DNA of 64,000 nucleotides from the NCBI RefSeq assembly GCF_016918565.1, contig NZ_JAFFQD010000002.1:186001-250000 (forward strand). Direction: 5' to 3'. A model generated the notes under the pieces. It searched no databases. It was not told the origin of the DNA and was given only the letters and a program-made list of their open reading frames with translations. Position numbers and translations under genes: made by a program. Each line of letters starts with the position of its first letter. The stretch's first letter is position 1. Below are positions 36,381-46,179 of this stretch, in pieces. The stretch comes from Desulfogranum marinum. Lineage in GTDB: Bacteria > Desulfobacterota > Desulfobulbia > Desulfobulbales > Desulfobulbaceae.

Positions 36381-36594
36381 AACTAGGAGTTTGGGTGAAT
36401 TAGCCATTTTTCAAGATAACCTTAAGAAGTAGGTTGCTCAGCACCTATGAAAAGTAACACGCACATAACTCATTTTTCCTTAAGTGCAGTTGACAAAAAA
36501 AATCTACGTGACCGATAATTGGAGTAGCAGGGAGGGAAGGCTATAAAAAAAGTGGTAACCATTTCAGTGAATAATTTAAAAACTGTCCATCTAC

Positions 36595-36712
36595 CCTGAA
36601 CCGTAACTGTTCAGCAGTGCTCCAAATGTTCACAAGCTGACCGATTAGCTATAGATCCGTATGCTGCACGGGCAGGTCGTGGAGAGTAGGAGTGCTGCTG
36701 AATAGTTATAAA
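36595..36712. mobile_element. MITE-like intergenic repeat, copy 2
   Basis: This 118-bp non-coding element has terminal inverted repeats: TAACTGTTCAGCAGTGCTCC at the left agrees at 17 of 20 positions with the reverse complement of the right end (36691-36710). It matches 9597-9728 in reverse orientation through most of its length. No transposase lies inside; any movement would need one elsewhere. Confidence 0.8.
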
Positions 36713-36793
36713 AAGTGCTTGTCTGGAGAATAATTCAAAGGACCAAATCATATCAACAGAGTCGTTGGATTAGAAGGATATATATGAAGGTTG

Positions 36794-37117
36794 TCAGATT
36801 TTAATTTTTTTCTCTAACGGTAACTCCGGATTAGGCCTGAAAAGAAGTACCATTTTTCCAATAAGCTGGACCAGATCCGCTTGGGTCGATTCGGCAAGCG
36901 CCTCTGCCGCTTCCTTTTTGGGCAGTGGGCAATTTTGGCCAAGTTTAATCTTTATTAACTCATGGGCCTGTAAAGCACTTTTAGCAGCTTGAATGAGAGT
37001 GGCTGAAATACCTTCCTTGCCGACATAAACAATAGGTTCAAGATGATGGCCAAGACCACGTAATGCTTTTCGTTGCCTGACATTTAATGTGGATTGCTTA
37101 GGATCGTTATCACTCAT
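36794..37117 (-). CDS. yhbY: YhbY-family RNA-binding protein
   Basis: A single CRM (CRS1-YhbY) domain of 107 residues, associated with 50S ribosome assembly in E. coli. The signature is RKALRGLGHHLEPIVYVGKEGIS, followed by AAKSALQAHELIKIKLGQNC and the last strand GKMVLLFRPN. Length is normal. It lies 30 to 70 bases from the TraB-family gene on the same strand and may be co-transcribed with it. Confidence 0.93.
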   Translation of the reverse strand: MSDNDPKQSTLNVRQRKALRGLGHHLEPIVYVGKEGISATLIQAAKSALQAHELIKIKLGQNCPLPKKEAAEALAESTQADLVQLIGKMVLLFRPNPELPLEKKIKI

Positions 37118-37188
37118 AGTTATTTAATATAAAAGTAAAACTTAATAAATGTTGTAAAAAACGGGACTATGTTTTGCCTGGATTCTTT

Positions 37189-38385
37189 TTAACTCAAGAG
37201 ATTGCTGACGATACGGTATCCTCCAACCCAAGTACCAATACTTGAGCCAACGCCGGTAAGAATGAAAACCAGAAAGACTCGTAGCAGTTTGTTTTTCCAC
37301 CATCCCGTTAAAGAGGAGATATCTTCGCCGACACATTCAAACTCTTTTACCACCGGTGGCTTGGTCATTATTTGAACAAAGGCACAGACATAGCCGGCAC
37401 CAATCACTGGGGTGAGGCTGGTTATGGGAGCTGCCGCAAAGGCTGAAAAAATGGTTGCAGGATGGGCAAAGGCTAAAAGAGCACCGATTGAAGAAGGGAT
37501 ACCATTGGCCAGCACCCAATAAAGCGCATTGGCGCTGGCTTCACCTGCGCCCTGTTTGAAGCCAATCAGAAGTATGGAAAGTATAATGAGCATTGGAATA
37601 GACCAACCTATAAATTTCCATATTTTGGAAACTGGCGGGATGGTATTTATTTCTTCCATTATATGACTATTGTCTTCTTGAATAGTTTTAACTATTCCAG
37701 CGACATGTCCAGCGCCCACCACTGCAACGATTCGGTTGCCGATAGCGTCCTTAATTTTTTCGGACATGAAAATATCACGCTCATCAATAAGTGCTCGCTT
37801 GGTGTCGGGGAAGGTTTGTCCAAGTTCATCCATTAATTCGGAAAGGACGTCTTTTTTTCTCAGTTCTTTCAGTTTATCTTCATCAAGTTCCGTTTTATCA
37901 AAGAGGCTGGCCAGAAGGGTCGAAAATAAATAACTTTTTTTAAAAAAGGAGGTGGCATGCCATGCTCGGCGTAGTGTTACGCGGATGCTTCTATCGCAGA
38001 GAGCGACAGGTATCGCCGATTCTTCAGCGGCTTTTGCTGCTGTGAGCAGTTCGGTTCCAGGCATGACGCCCATCTTGCCGCCGAGTTTTTTTTGATATGA
38101 CGAAAGTATCAAGTTGACCAAGAGAGTGGATAATTGTCTCTTTCGCACAACTTGTTTTAGGTCAAGGTTCTCCCAACGCTGTTTTTTGGAAAGTGCGGCG
38201 TACCTTTTTTCATCGAGTTCAATACAGACGGTGTCTGGGGTTTCTGTTTCAATAATCTGTTTGACTAGATCTGCAGATTGTTGGGAAATGTGAGCTGTCC
38301 CTACAAGGAGGACGGTCTTTTCTCCAACATGAAGAATGGTGACATCATCAGGGTAATCACCACTGGGAAAGTTTTGTGTAGTCAT
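37189..38385 (-). CDS. TraB/PrgY-family membrane protein
   Basis: The protein has 398 residues from 38385. The N-terminal TraB domain has LLVGTAHISQQSADLV at about 27-42 and a conserved Glu in CIELDEKRY; RDIFMSEKI and VAVVGAGHVAGI follow. The C-terminal third has several membrane helices (PMLIILSILLIGF and later). TraB-like proteins include the enterococcal pheromone-shutdown protein and are thought to be membrane peptidases or erythromycin-esterase relatives; a function here is not known. The open frame extends to 38487, but the first 34 codons do not resemble the family. No strong ribosome site marks either start. Confidence 0.88.
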   Translation of the reverse strand: MTTQNFPSGDYPDDVTILHVGEKTVLLVGTAHISQQSADLVKQIIETETPDTVCIELDEKRYAALSKKQRWENLDLKQVVRKRQLSTLLVNLILSSYQKKLGGKMGVMPGTELLTAAKAAEESAIPVALCDRSIRVTLRRAWHATSFFKKSYLFSTLLASLFDKTELDEDKLKELRKKDVLSELMDELGQTFPDTKRALIDERDIFMSEKIKDAIGNRIVAVVGAGHVAGIVKTIQEDNSHIMEEINTIPPVSKIWKFIGWSIPMLIILSILLIGFKQGAGEASANALYWVLANGIPSSIGALLAFAHPATIFSAFAAAPITSLTPVIGAGYVCAFVQIMTKPPVVKEFECVGEDISSLTGWWKNKLLRVFLVFILTGVGSSIGTWVGGYRIVSNLLS

Positions 38386-38666
38386 TGAGTCCGGCGTGGA
38401 AAGGATTTGTAGCAGGCTGTCACTGCGCAAGGGAGCCAAGTTGGTTCGCAAAAAATATAAACAGGCAGCATTATACGTGCAGCCCACACTATAAGATGAT
38501 CTGCACGGAATGCAATGTTGATGCTATTGAAAGTAGAGGCATTTTGAATAATAGCTTTTCAGTCAAGCTTGGCGTTATGTCAAAAAAATATCCACGGAGG
38601 AACGCCTTAGACTCCGCAATGAATTATATGCGTTTGCTGATAATTCAAGGTACCCTTGAGAAATAG

Positions 38667-40364
38667 TTACCCATTTTTAATGACCAACTTGGTTCCCGGG
38701 TGAATCAGGTTGTTGGCAAGATTATTCCATTGCCGCAACTGCCTTGCTGAAACCTGAAACTTTTTAGCAATGGTCCAGAGAGAGTCACCGTTTTGAACTT
38801 TGTACCAGATGCGGTTGCCCTCTGCGTTACTGCCGGGCCATTTTTTTTGGTCGTTAAGGGTGACGATACTGCCTTTTTTCAGCTGATTTGTTAACGCCAT
38901 AGAGTTGGTAAAAGAGTTCACACCATTATCAAGAAAGAGGGCGAGATGATGGCCGGCGCGTATCTTACGCACATTTTTTATATCATTCCATTGCATGATA
39001 ACCGAAACAGGGACGTCATACTGTTTGGCAATTTTAGAAAGGGTCTCGCCACGTTTTAAGGTGTGGAGAATCATCTCGCCGTCTTTACCTGCAGATGCGA
39101 AGCGGCTTTCCGGGGTTTCCCCTTTAGCGAGCAATACATATTTTGTTGTCCTGTAAGGGATACGGAGACGTTGCCCGCGCTTTAAAGAGGCTGTTCTCAG
39201 GTCGTTGGCCTTGAGCAATATGGTTTTATTGATTTTGTATTTTCTACATACCCCGGTAATTGTGTCCCCTTTACCTACTTTATGCGTTTTGTAGGCGGTA
39301 GTGATCACTGGGTGGAGTCGATTAAGGTTTTGGGCAACCAGTTCTTTTGATCCTTCAGGTATTCGCAGCAGATACTCTTTTTTACCTGGAGGGGTTTGGT
39401 TTTTTCGTAGCTCATTATTAAGCTTGCGTAGCTTTTCCACACTGGTTGCAGCTGTAACCGCCACTGCGGCGAGGTCGGTGGCAGGAGGGAGTTCGATAGT
39501 ATCGTACTGTACCGGTTTCTTATAGGGGATGTCGGTAAAACCGTACTTTGCCGGTTCTCTGGCTATGATGATTGCTGCGATGAGTTTAGGTACATATCGC
39601 TTGGTCTCTAGTGCAAGGTATCGGTGACTGGCAAGTTGCCAGAAATCCCTGGTTTTATATTTTTTGATCGCCCTGCCGATCTTCCCTTCACCTGCGTTAT
39701 AGGCTGCTACTGCCAAATACCAGTCGCCAAATTCTTTATGGAGAAAAGAGAGGTATTTTATAGCTGCCTGGGTAGATTTTTTGGGTTCTCTGCGCTCATC
39801 TACCCAGGTATCAATACGCAATCCATAATTTCTACCTGTACCGCGAATAAACTGCCATAAACCCGCAGCATGAGCATAGGAGTAAGCAGAAGGGTTGAAG
39901 CCTGATTCGATCATGGCCAGGTACACCAGGTCAAGCGGCAAACCAGCTTTTTGTAGTTCAGTCTCTATGTCGTCCTGGTATTGTGTGGACCGCGCAAGCC
40001 ACCTGCTGAAGTGACGCCTTTGTTTGCCCTGGAATTGATCGAGGTAAAACTGCACCTGTTTATTAATTGTAATAGGAAAGTCGAAGGTGACTTCGTTCAC
40101 AGGTTGTGGTGTGTTGTCCAGCTTGCCCGGCTCCCATGCGCCTGTTTTTTCGAGGGCGGCAAGTTCTTCTGCAAGCTGTTGTTCCGGCTCTATTTCCAGG
40201 TAAGACATTTCTTCTGCTGTCGGTGCACCGGTGTCTTCCTGGTTATGAACGCCTGATTGACGGGAGTCAGCATTGTGGAGAGGGCTGAGTGAAGAACACG
40301 CTGAAAGAAGAAAAATACAGATAGGAAAAAGGTAGTGGGTGACAACTCTGTTGGGTAGGGTCAT
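38667..40364 (-). CDS. mltD: Membrane-bound lytic transglycosylase D with LysM repeats
   Basis: MltD-type enzymes cleave peptidoglycan to 1,6-anhydromuropeptides. The 565-residue protein is a lipoprotein (lipobox LLSAC, Cys23). The SLT domain has the catalytic Glu in AMIESGFNPSAYSYAHAAG, then WQFIRGTGRNYGL and VAAYNAGEGKIGRAI. C-terminal LysM modules follow at roughly 360-400, 430-475 and 515-563 (KVGKGDTITGVCRKYKI; LKRGETLSKIAKQYDV; VQNGDSLWTIAKKFQV). The order is normal for MltD. The gene is divergent from the large PBP gene, and both act on peptidoglycan. Confidence 0.96.
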   Translation of the reverse strand: MTLPNRVVTHYLFPICIFLLSACSSLSPLHNADSRQSGVHNQEDTGAPTAEEMSYLEIEPEQQLAEELAALEKTGAWEPGKLDNTPQPVNEVTFDFPITINKQVQFYLDQFQGKQRRHFSRWLARSTQYQDDIETELQKAGLPLDLVYLAMIESGFNPSAYSYAHAAGLWQFIRGTGRNYGLRIDTWVDERREPKKSTQAAIKYLSFLHKEFGDWYLAVAAYNAGEGKIGRAIKKYKTRDFWQLASHRYLALETKRYVPKLIAAIIIAREPAKYGFTDIPYKKPVQYDTIELPPATDLAAVAVTAATSVEKLRKLNNELRKNQTPPGKKEYLLRIPEGSKELVAQNLNRLHPVITTAYKTHKVGKGDTITGVCRKYKINKTILLKANDLRTASLKRGQRLRIPYRTTKYVLLAKGETPESRFASAGKDGEMILHTLKRGETLSKIAKQYDVPVSVIMQWNDIKNVRKIRAGHHLALFLDNGVNSFTNSMALTNQLKKGSIVTLNDQKKWPGSNAEGNRIWYKVQNGDSLWTIAKKFQVSARQLRQWNNLANNLIHPGTKLVIKNG

Positions 40365-40653
40365 GAAATTTAATATGTGAAGATATGCTGATATTGCTTT
40401 GGAATCATATTGTTTTATTTTTCATCAGCGGTATGATTGGGCCAAAATTGACACAATTGCGATTTTATTACCATTGTTTAAGGGCGTTTTACAAGGAAAA
40501 TCTTGTGGTTAGCCACTGTTTTTCGCCTGACGCAAATCTTAAACGACATTTTTTACACAAGAGCGGTATGCTACGATGTATCTCCTTGCGTATATTTTGC
40601 CTATGCCGGGCCGGCCCTTCTCTTTCAATCACTTTTTTTGTTGATTAACTGTT

Positions 40654-43600
40654 ATGTGGAAGTTCTTGAAATATCTTTTTTTCAGTTTGTGTATACTCGG
40701 TCTGCTTTTAGCTGGAGGTGTTGCCGGTGGATTGTATTATCTGGTGGTCGTTAACCCGGGGCCGGAAGTGGAAGAGGAATATATAGAGGAAATTCTCGGT
40801 CGTGAAAGCCCGGTTTTCTTTCGTGATGGCGAACAAAAACTAGGGGTATTGTTTCAAGATGTGCATCGCCAGTATCTGGCGTATCACGCCATTCCTCAAC
40901 ATTTTATCAATGCCATTGTGGCAGCTGAGGATGATGAGTTCTTTTCTCATTTTGGGGTCGACATCCCGGGAATAGTCCGAGCCATGATTGCCAATATTAA
41001 GGCCGGCAGGGTGGTACAAGGCGGGAGTACAATTACTCAACAGACAGCTAAAAATCTATTTAAACGAAAGTCCCGCAGCTACCAAGCCAAATTGAAAGAG
41101 CTGCTGTTTGCGCTGCGCCTGGAATATAAATATTCAAAGGAAAAAATCCTGGAGTTTTATAGCAACCAGTTTTTTGTCAGCGGCAATGGACATGGACTGG
41201 GGGTAGCCGCCCGCTATTATTTTAATAAGGAACCATATGCTCTTAATTTGTTAGAGTGTGCTTACATTGCAGGCAGCGTTAAGCGGCCGAACTATTACAA
41301 TCCGTTTACCAAGAGGAACCAGGCAGACCCTGTAAAAGCCAGGCAAAAGGTAGATGAACGGGTAAGATATGTTTTGCAGAAGATGCTTGCAGCGCAAAAG
41401 ATCACTAAGCAGGAATACGAACAGGCTATCCACAGTGATGTGGCGTTTGAACGCGGTAAGATGGCTTTTCGCCTGAATACCACCATGGATATGGTGAAAG
41501 ACGGGTTGAGTACGGCCATTATTAAAGAAGCATTGGAAGACCATGGCGTATCCAATGTATCCACCTCCGGGGTCAGGGTCATCACCACTATCGATAAGCA
41601 GATTCAGGAGCAGACTTTGTACGCTCTTAGGCGTCAGTTGTCTTTGCTTGACGTCCGACTGCGAGGCTACAACAGAGAGGAGGTGCAGCAGGAATATCGT
41701 GAACTGGAGTATGCCGGAGATACAGAGTTGCTACCTGGTGCATTTGCGTTTGGGGTTATTGATGAAGTCCGTGAAAATAAATCAACAGGATTTTACGCCA
41801 GTATCGATATTGGTGAAGGTAAGGCAACTGTCGTCTTGGATGAGGCTGGTCTTAAAAGAATGATAGCGGCCTTGGCAAAGTTTAATAAGAATCGCTGGTC
41901 TGAACCTGATAATAAGGATCGCCGTAAGCTGATAAAACAGCTGCAACCTGGAGACGTTGTGTATGTCAGTATCAGGCCGTCCGAAGGAGAGGGGCCGTTG
42001 CGGGGAGATCTTGAGCGTTATCCAAAGGTCGAAGGCGGCGTTATGGCCTTGCAACAAGGAGCTGTAAGGGCGATGGCTGGTGGTATGACTGATCGTTATT
42101 TCAATCGAGCCATTGATGCGAAACGATTAATGGGGTCTACCTTTAAACCATTTCTTTTTGCCGCTGCGCTGCAGCTCGGGTGGAGCCCTGTTGACATGCT
42201 TTCCAATCAACGGGATGTGTTTGTGTTCATGAACAGACCTTATTTCCCCAGACCTGATCATAACAGTCCCCATGATGTTGTCTCTATGAGCTGGGCTGGA
42301 GTAGAATCTGAAAATCTTGCGGCCGTGTGGCTCCTGTATCATCTTACTGACCACCTGTCACCGTTGCACTTACGCGAGGTTGCCAAACAGGTGGAAATGG
42401 CCCCCATGGCCAATGACGGCGTCGTCGAAAATTATCAGCATTTTAAGCAGCGGATAAGAGATGATTTTGGGATTGTGGTTAACGGTAACGTGCTTAAGGA
42501 AGCGGCCTTTGATAAAGCCAGAAAGAATCTTCGCGCAGATTTTTTATTCGACAACCGGTTTGATGAATACAAGCTGGTTGAACAATTAGACTATGGTCTT
42601 TATTATGACCGCTTCAGGGAGCAGATCAAAGAGTTGCTGCAGGATAAGTCACTTTCATCGTACACACGAAAAGACCTCCATTTACAGCGGGATCTGTTGG
42701 ATGATACTTATTTAAGCCTTGCCGGAACTATCGACCAACTGAACGTATATCGTCGCTATGTAGAAGCTGAAGCGCGGCAAGGCGCTAATTGGTTTGGGGG
42801 CACACTTGCCGGCGATTTTCAGATGCCTTCGGGCTTTTTAGTACAGGATCAAAACGGTGGGGTACACTATACATCCGGTCACCGCGATCTGAAAGACCGT
42901 CAGTGGACCCGGTGGCCGATTGAGCAGGTGATAAGTTTCTTGCAGACTTTAAACGCAAGCCAGCTCGACATTTTTTGGGAAGGCGTTCACTTGGAGGGGA
43001 GTGTCACTGTAGGATCCTATAAGCAGTTGCAGGAACAGATTACGATCGAAGAAAATACGTTATTCGCCCTTCGTCCATACTCTCTGGAAGTTTTGACCGA
43101 GGTTCGTGATTACAGGATTATGCTCGGTCTCCAGTATCTTGTCCGGTTGGGTTATGCATGCGGGATTGAAAGCAAACTGGAACCTGTGCTCTCTTTTCCA
43201 CTGGGATCGAATGTGGTTTCCTTGCTGGAAATAACCAGAATGTACGAAGCACTCGTTACCGGGAATAATTTTGTTATTGCAGGACAAAATGGTGAACGTA
43301 TCAGTGATGAGGATTCAACTGCAGATAGAAACGGCCTGGCAATTATCGAAAGGATAGAGGCTCCGGACGGAGAAGTTATTTATCAACAGACAGTGACTGC
43401 TCAACGAGTTTTTGATCAAGCGACGGTTGCAGCGGTTGGTAATATTCTGGAAAACACCGTGCTCCACGGAACCGGAAAGTATGCCCACAAGACGGTTAGG
43501 CTGCACAGTAACAATCCCGATCGTGAACAAGAGTTGGCAGATTTTAATCTGCCGGTACCGTTGCTGGGGAAAACCGGGACTGCAAACAGGTATCGTAATG

Positions 43601-44076
43601 CCTCCTTTCTTGGGCATGTTCCAGTTTTGGGCGAGAGTAATGAATCGTTTATGAGCGTAGACAACGGATATACTGTGGGGGTGTATGTCGGGTATGATAA
43701 CAATGCACCCATGATCAAAGGGACGACCAGGATTACAGGCGGGCAGGGGGCGTTGCCGGTCTGGAGTAAGGTGGCGGAAACACTGCTGCAAAGCGAAAAT
43801 GTCGGAGAACGACTGGACGTGGTAGACCTGGCTTTTAATGGCCTGTTGTTGCAGTATCCTGATGTGGGGCAGCTTTTTCTCCCTGTCGAGCCGGATAAAG
43901 GGGGGCTGTTGAAGAAAGGGGGCGGTGGCAAGCAGCAGACCACCCCACCATCCTTTCCCTGTAGCCTGGGATTCGGACACTTTTTACAAAATGAGCATTT
44001 TGAACCGGTCCGTAATTTCCATCCGTTTTGGGACTACAAATTTGATGATCGGAAGCAACAGCTAGAATCCAACTAA
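40654..44076 (+). CDS. Large class A penicillin-binding protein (GT51 plus transpeptidase)
   Basis: A bifunctional peptidoglycan synthase of 1140 residues, unusually long for PBP1 proteins. An N-terminal membrane anchor (about 7-30) is followed by the GT51 glycosyltransferase with AAEDDEFFSHFG (catalytic Glu92), GGSTITQQTAKNLF and KEKILEFYSNQ. The transpeptidase motifs are Ser495-TFK (MGSTFKP), Ser552-EN and Lys973-TG (LLGKTGTANR). The distance from SxN to KTG is about 420 residues, far more than the usual range of roughly 150-250. The insert is rich in charged residues and separates the active site from its last motif. All catalytic residues are present, so it is probably active. Confidence 0.92.
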   Translation: MWKFLKYLFFSLCILGLLLAGGVAGGLYYLVVVNPGPEVEEEYIEEILGRESPVFFRDGEQKLGVLFQDVHRQYLAYHAIPQHFINAIVAAEDDEFFSHFGVDIPGIVRAMIANIKAGRVVQGGSTITQQTAKNLFKRKSRSYQAKLKELLFALRLEYKYSKEKILEFYSNQFFVSGNGHGLGVAARYYFNKEPYALNLLECAYIAGSVKRPNYYNPFTKRNQADPVKARQKVDERVRYVLQKMLAAQKITKQEYEQAIHSDVAFERGKMAFRLNTTMDMVKDGLSTAIIKEALEDHGVSNVSTSGVRVITTIDKQIQEQTLYALRRQLSLLDVRLRGYNREEVQQEYRELEYAGDTELLPGAFAFGVIDEVRENKSTGFYASIDIGEGKATVVLDEAGLKRMIAALAKFNKNRWSEPDNKDRRKLIKQLQPGDVVYVSIRPSEGEGPLRGDLERYPKVEGGVMALQQGAVRAMAGGMTDRYFNRAIDAKRLMGSTFKPFLFAAALQLGWSPVDMLSNQRDVFVFMNRPYFPRPDHNSPHDVVSMSWAGVESENLAAVWLLYHLTDHLSPLHLREVAKQVEMAPMANDGVVENYQHFKQRIRDDFGIVVNGNVLKEAAFDKARKNLRADFLFDNRFDEYKLVEQLDYGLYYDRFREQIKELLQDKSLSSYTRKDLHLQRDLLDDTYLSLAGTIDQLNVYRRYVEAEARQGANWFGGTLAGDFQMPSGFLVQDQNGGVHYTSGHRDLKDRQWTRWPIEQVISFLQTLNASQLDIFWEGVHLEGSVTVGSYKQLQEQITIEENTLFALRPYSLEVLTEVRDYRIMLGLQYLVRLGYACGIESKLEPVLSFPLGSNVVSLLEITRMYEALVTGNNFVIAGQNGERISDEDSTADRNGLAIIERIEAPDGEVIYQQTVTAQRVFDQATVAAVGNILENTVLHGTGKYAHKTVRLHSNNPDREQELADFNLPVPLLGKTGTANRYRNASFLGHVPVLGESNESFMSVDNGYTVGVYVGYDNNAPMIKGTTRITGGQGALPVWSKVAETLLQSENVGERLDVVDLAFNGLLLQYPDVGQLFLPVEPDKGGLLKKGGGGKQQTTPPSFPCSLGFGHFLQNEHFEPVRNFHPFWDYKFDDRKQQLESN

Positions 44077-44388
44077 GAATATGTTCCTTTTTCCGGGAGT
44101 GGTCGACTGATTATACTATCGCAAGACAGGCGAGGCCCTGTCCCTTGTGCAAATACAGGATTTTCGATGTTTCTGCAGAAAGCGATTGTCCGTCACCGTT
44201 TTATTTGATATCCTTTCCAATATTTTGCCTTGCACACTCTAACTGATCGTTTACGCTGAAAATGTATACAATCAAACTTGAGTGTCGGGCAGGTATAAAT
44301 ATGTTTTCAGGTTGTGGATAAGGTGATTCATGGTGTACTGGGGATATATCCGACAATAAACAAGGCAATGATAGGAAAATAATCCGGT
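44077..44388. other. Gene-free stretch before the TPR lipoprotein
   Basis: In 312 bases I see no supportable open frame. TATACA at 44265-44270 could be a -10 box, but no convincing -35 box precedes it at the right distance. Confidence 0.55.
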
Positions 44389-46089
44389 ATGGGATGTAAG
44401 TGGCCTAATAAAATCGTGTGGTGCCTGGTGTTGATGCTGAGTGGCTGTGTGGCACAGAAACAGGTAATTGATCCTTATTCTGCAAAGCAACAGCGTGACG
44501 ACATCAGTGCGCGTCAGGGGGGGGAGGCTAAAGTGGAATCTTTGAGCCGGGATATGCAGGAACCAGCTGTCCTCCCTGTCAAAGACTTGCTGATGCCGAC
44601 CCTGACCTTGATCAATGATCGTATCTATGCTTATGAACAAAAGCTAGAGGTATTAAGAGAACTGCAGGCACAGACCATATCCAGTCCTTCTTCTCAGGAA
44701 ACGCTGAACGTCATGAGCGATTGCCGGGCACAGTTGCAGAGTGTGCTTGTCGAGTACAATGCCTTGAATCAGCGATTGCTGCAAAAGACAGACTTACAGG
44801 CGGCGCAGTTGCTGGCGGCCGATTCTCTTTTGCAGATAAGTGAAAAGGATATCAATTATCTGGAAAGTAGTTGTCAAAGCCTGATGGCGGCCCCTTTGGT
44901 TTCCCAACAACAGCTACCTGTCCAGGCTAAGAGCCTGCATGCGGAAGAGCAATTATTGAAAGCTGCTTCGGCAGTAGACGATTATGCAACGGTCATTAGT
45001 CATTATGAGCAACTTCCCCTTGAAGCTGGTCAGTTACCTTCCTTTGATACCACTTTTTTATATGGTCAGGCATTACTCAAAACAAGCCGCGAGCCGGAGG
45101 CGAGAAAAGTTTTTACTGACCTGTTGAGCGTTATCCGCAAACAAGACCAGGCACAGTGGGAATTTCGTTTGATGCAGCTTATTGGAGATCTTGAATTCGG
45201 GCTTGAAATTTTTGATGGTGCAAAAGACAGGTACAAAGAACTGGCTGTTATTTACGAAGGGTTGTCCAGTAAAAATGAATGGGCACTGCAGCAGTTGTCG
45301 GCTCTGGACAGGAATATGTATCAGAGTGATGAAGTGAGGTCGTATGCACAGTTGCTTAAAGCCTATTTGGGGTATAACCCGGATCGTGATGGATATGGAG
45401 TAGTGGAACAGGCGAAAAAGTATATTGCCGAATATCCTTATTCACCAGTTGCTTCCAATGCAGATTTGGTTCTGGAAAGAGCAAATGAAGAGGCTGATGC
45501 CTGGTTAAAGTCGGTTCTTGCCAGAATAGACAGCTTGGTTGAAGAGAAAAAATTTCAGGAAGCGCTTTTGTTGGTTGAACGTGTTCCGCGCGATATTCTC
45601 CCGGTTGAAAAACAGGAAATACTGCGCCGGAAAAATGATCAGCTGTTGACTGCAGAATCCATTTCCATTGAAACAAGTCGGTTGGTTCAGGAGCAGGAAC
45701 TCCAGGAAGAGTGGAATCAGGGGATGCTTCTGCTCGAAGCGCGGGAATATGATCAGGCCATCGAGGTTTTCACGAGCCTGATGGCCTCATCGTACGCTGT
45801 TAAAGCGCGTGAACGTATAGATCAGGCTGCCAAACTCGCAGCCAAGGAAGATCGCCAACGGGCAGCTGAAATTTTCATGCGCGCAAACCGTACAGGTGAC
45901 CGTGAGAGTAAAATAAAATTGCTTTTTGCCTCAAGGAAATTACTGCAGGATATATTAATTAAATATCCACAATCCGGGTTGAGTGATAAGGTAAATCGAA
46001 ACCTGGTAAGAATAGAGGAAGAGATAAACCGTATAGACCCCACCTTGTTGACAACACCTGTAACCGTAGGTGAGGGTATTACGCCTTAA
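44389..46089 (+). CDS. TPR-containing outer-membrane-type lipoprotein
   Basis: A 566-residue lipoprotein: the signal peptide ends in the lipobox LSGC with Cys20. No Asp follows the Cys (CVAQ), so sorting to the outer membrane is plausible. The rest is helical with TPR-like repeats (for example DYATVISHYEQLPLEAGQL near 190-210, and DRYKELAVIYEGL near 280), ending in a charged helical tail. I do not recognise a specific family. It is followed after about 90 bases by a membrane-anchored coiled-coil gene on the same strand. A scaffold role in the envelope is an inference. Confidence 0.85.
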   Translation: MGCKWPNKIVWCLVLMLSGCVAQKQVIDPYSAKQQRDDISARQGGEAKVESLSRDMQEPAVLPVKDLLMPTLTLINDRIYAYEQKLEVLRELQAQTISSPSSQETLNVMSDCRAQLQSVLVEYNALNQRLLQKTDLQAAQLLAADSLLQISEKDINYLESSCQSLMAAPLVSQQQLPVQAKSLHAEEQLLKAASAVDDYATVISHYEQLPLEAGQLPSFDTTFLYGQALLKTSREPEARKVFTDLLSVIRKQDQAQWEFRLMQLIGDLEFGLEIFDGAKDRYKELAVIYEGLSSKNEWALQQLSALDRNMYQSDEVRSYAQLLKAYLGYNPDRDGYGVVEQAKKYIAEYPYSPVASNADLVLERANEEADAWLKSVLARIDSLVEEKKFQEALLLVERVPRDILPVEKQEILRRKNDQLLTAESISIETSRLVQEQELQEEWNQGMLLLEAREYDQAIEVFTSLMASSYAVKARERIDQAAKLAAKEDRQRAAEIFMRANRTGDRESKIKLLFASRKLLQDILIKYPQSGLSDKVNRNLVRIEEEINRIDPTLLTTPVTVGEGITP

Positions 46090-46179
46090 GACCTGTTAAT
46101 GCAATAGAAGAAAAGTTAATTGAGTAGCTTGATATACTCAACACCATAGACCGTAACTATTTATAGGAGTATGAAGATT

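Larger units (their letters stand above)
36212..36793. other. Gene-free, repeat-bearing stretch
   Basis: These 582 bases hold two different repeat elements, described separately at 36305-36380 and 36595-36712, and no supportable open frame. Bases 36394-36423 end in TTCAAGATAACC, loosely like the end of the 63-bp repeats. Confidence 0.65.

Noticed and set aside
38385-38666. 93-codon plus-strand frame between traB and mltD
   Set aside because: It overlaps the possible start of the TraB-family gene on the other strand and shows no domain or ribosome site.
40385-40653. Plus-strand frames before the large PBP gene
   Set aside because: Two short frames (40385-40648 and 40503-40754) lack ribosome sites and homologous-looking text; the region is better read as the divergent promoter region of mltD and the PBP gene.
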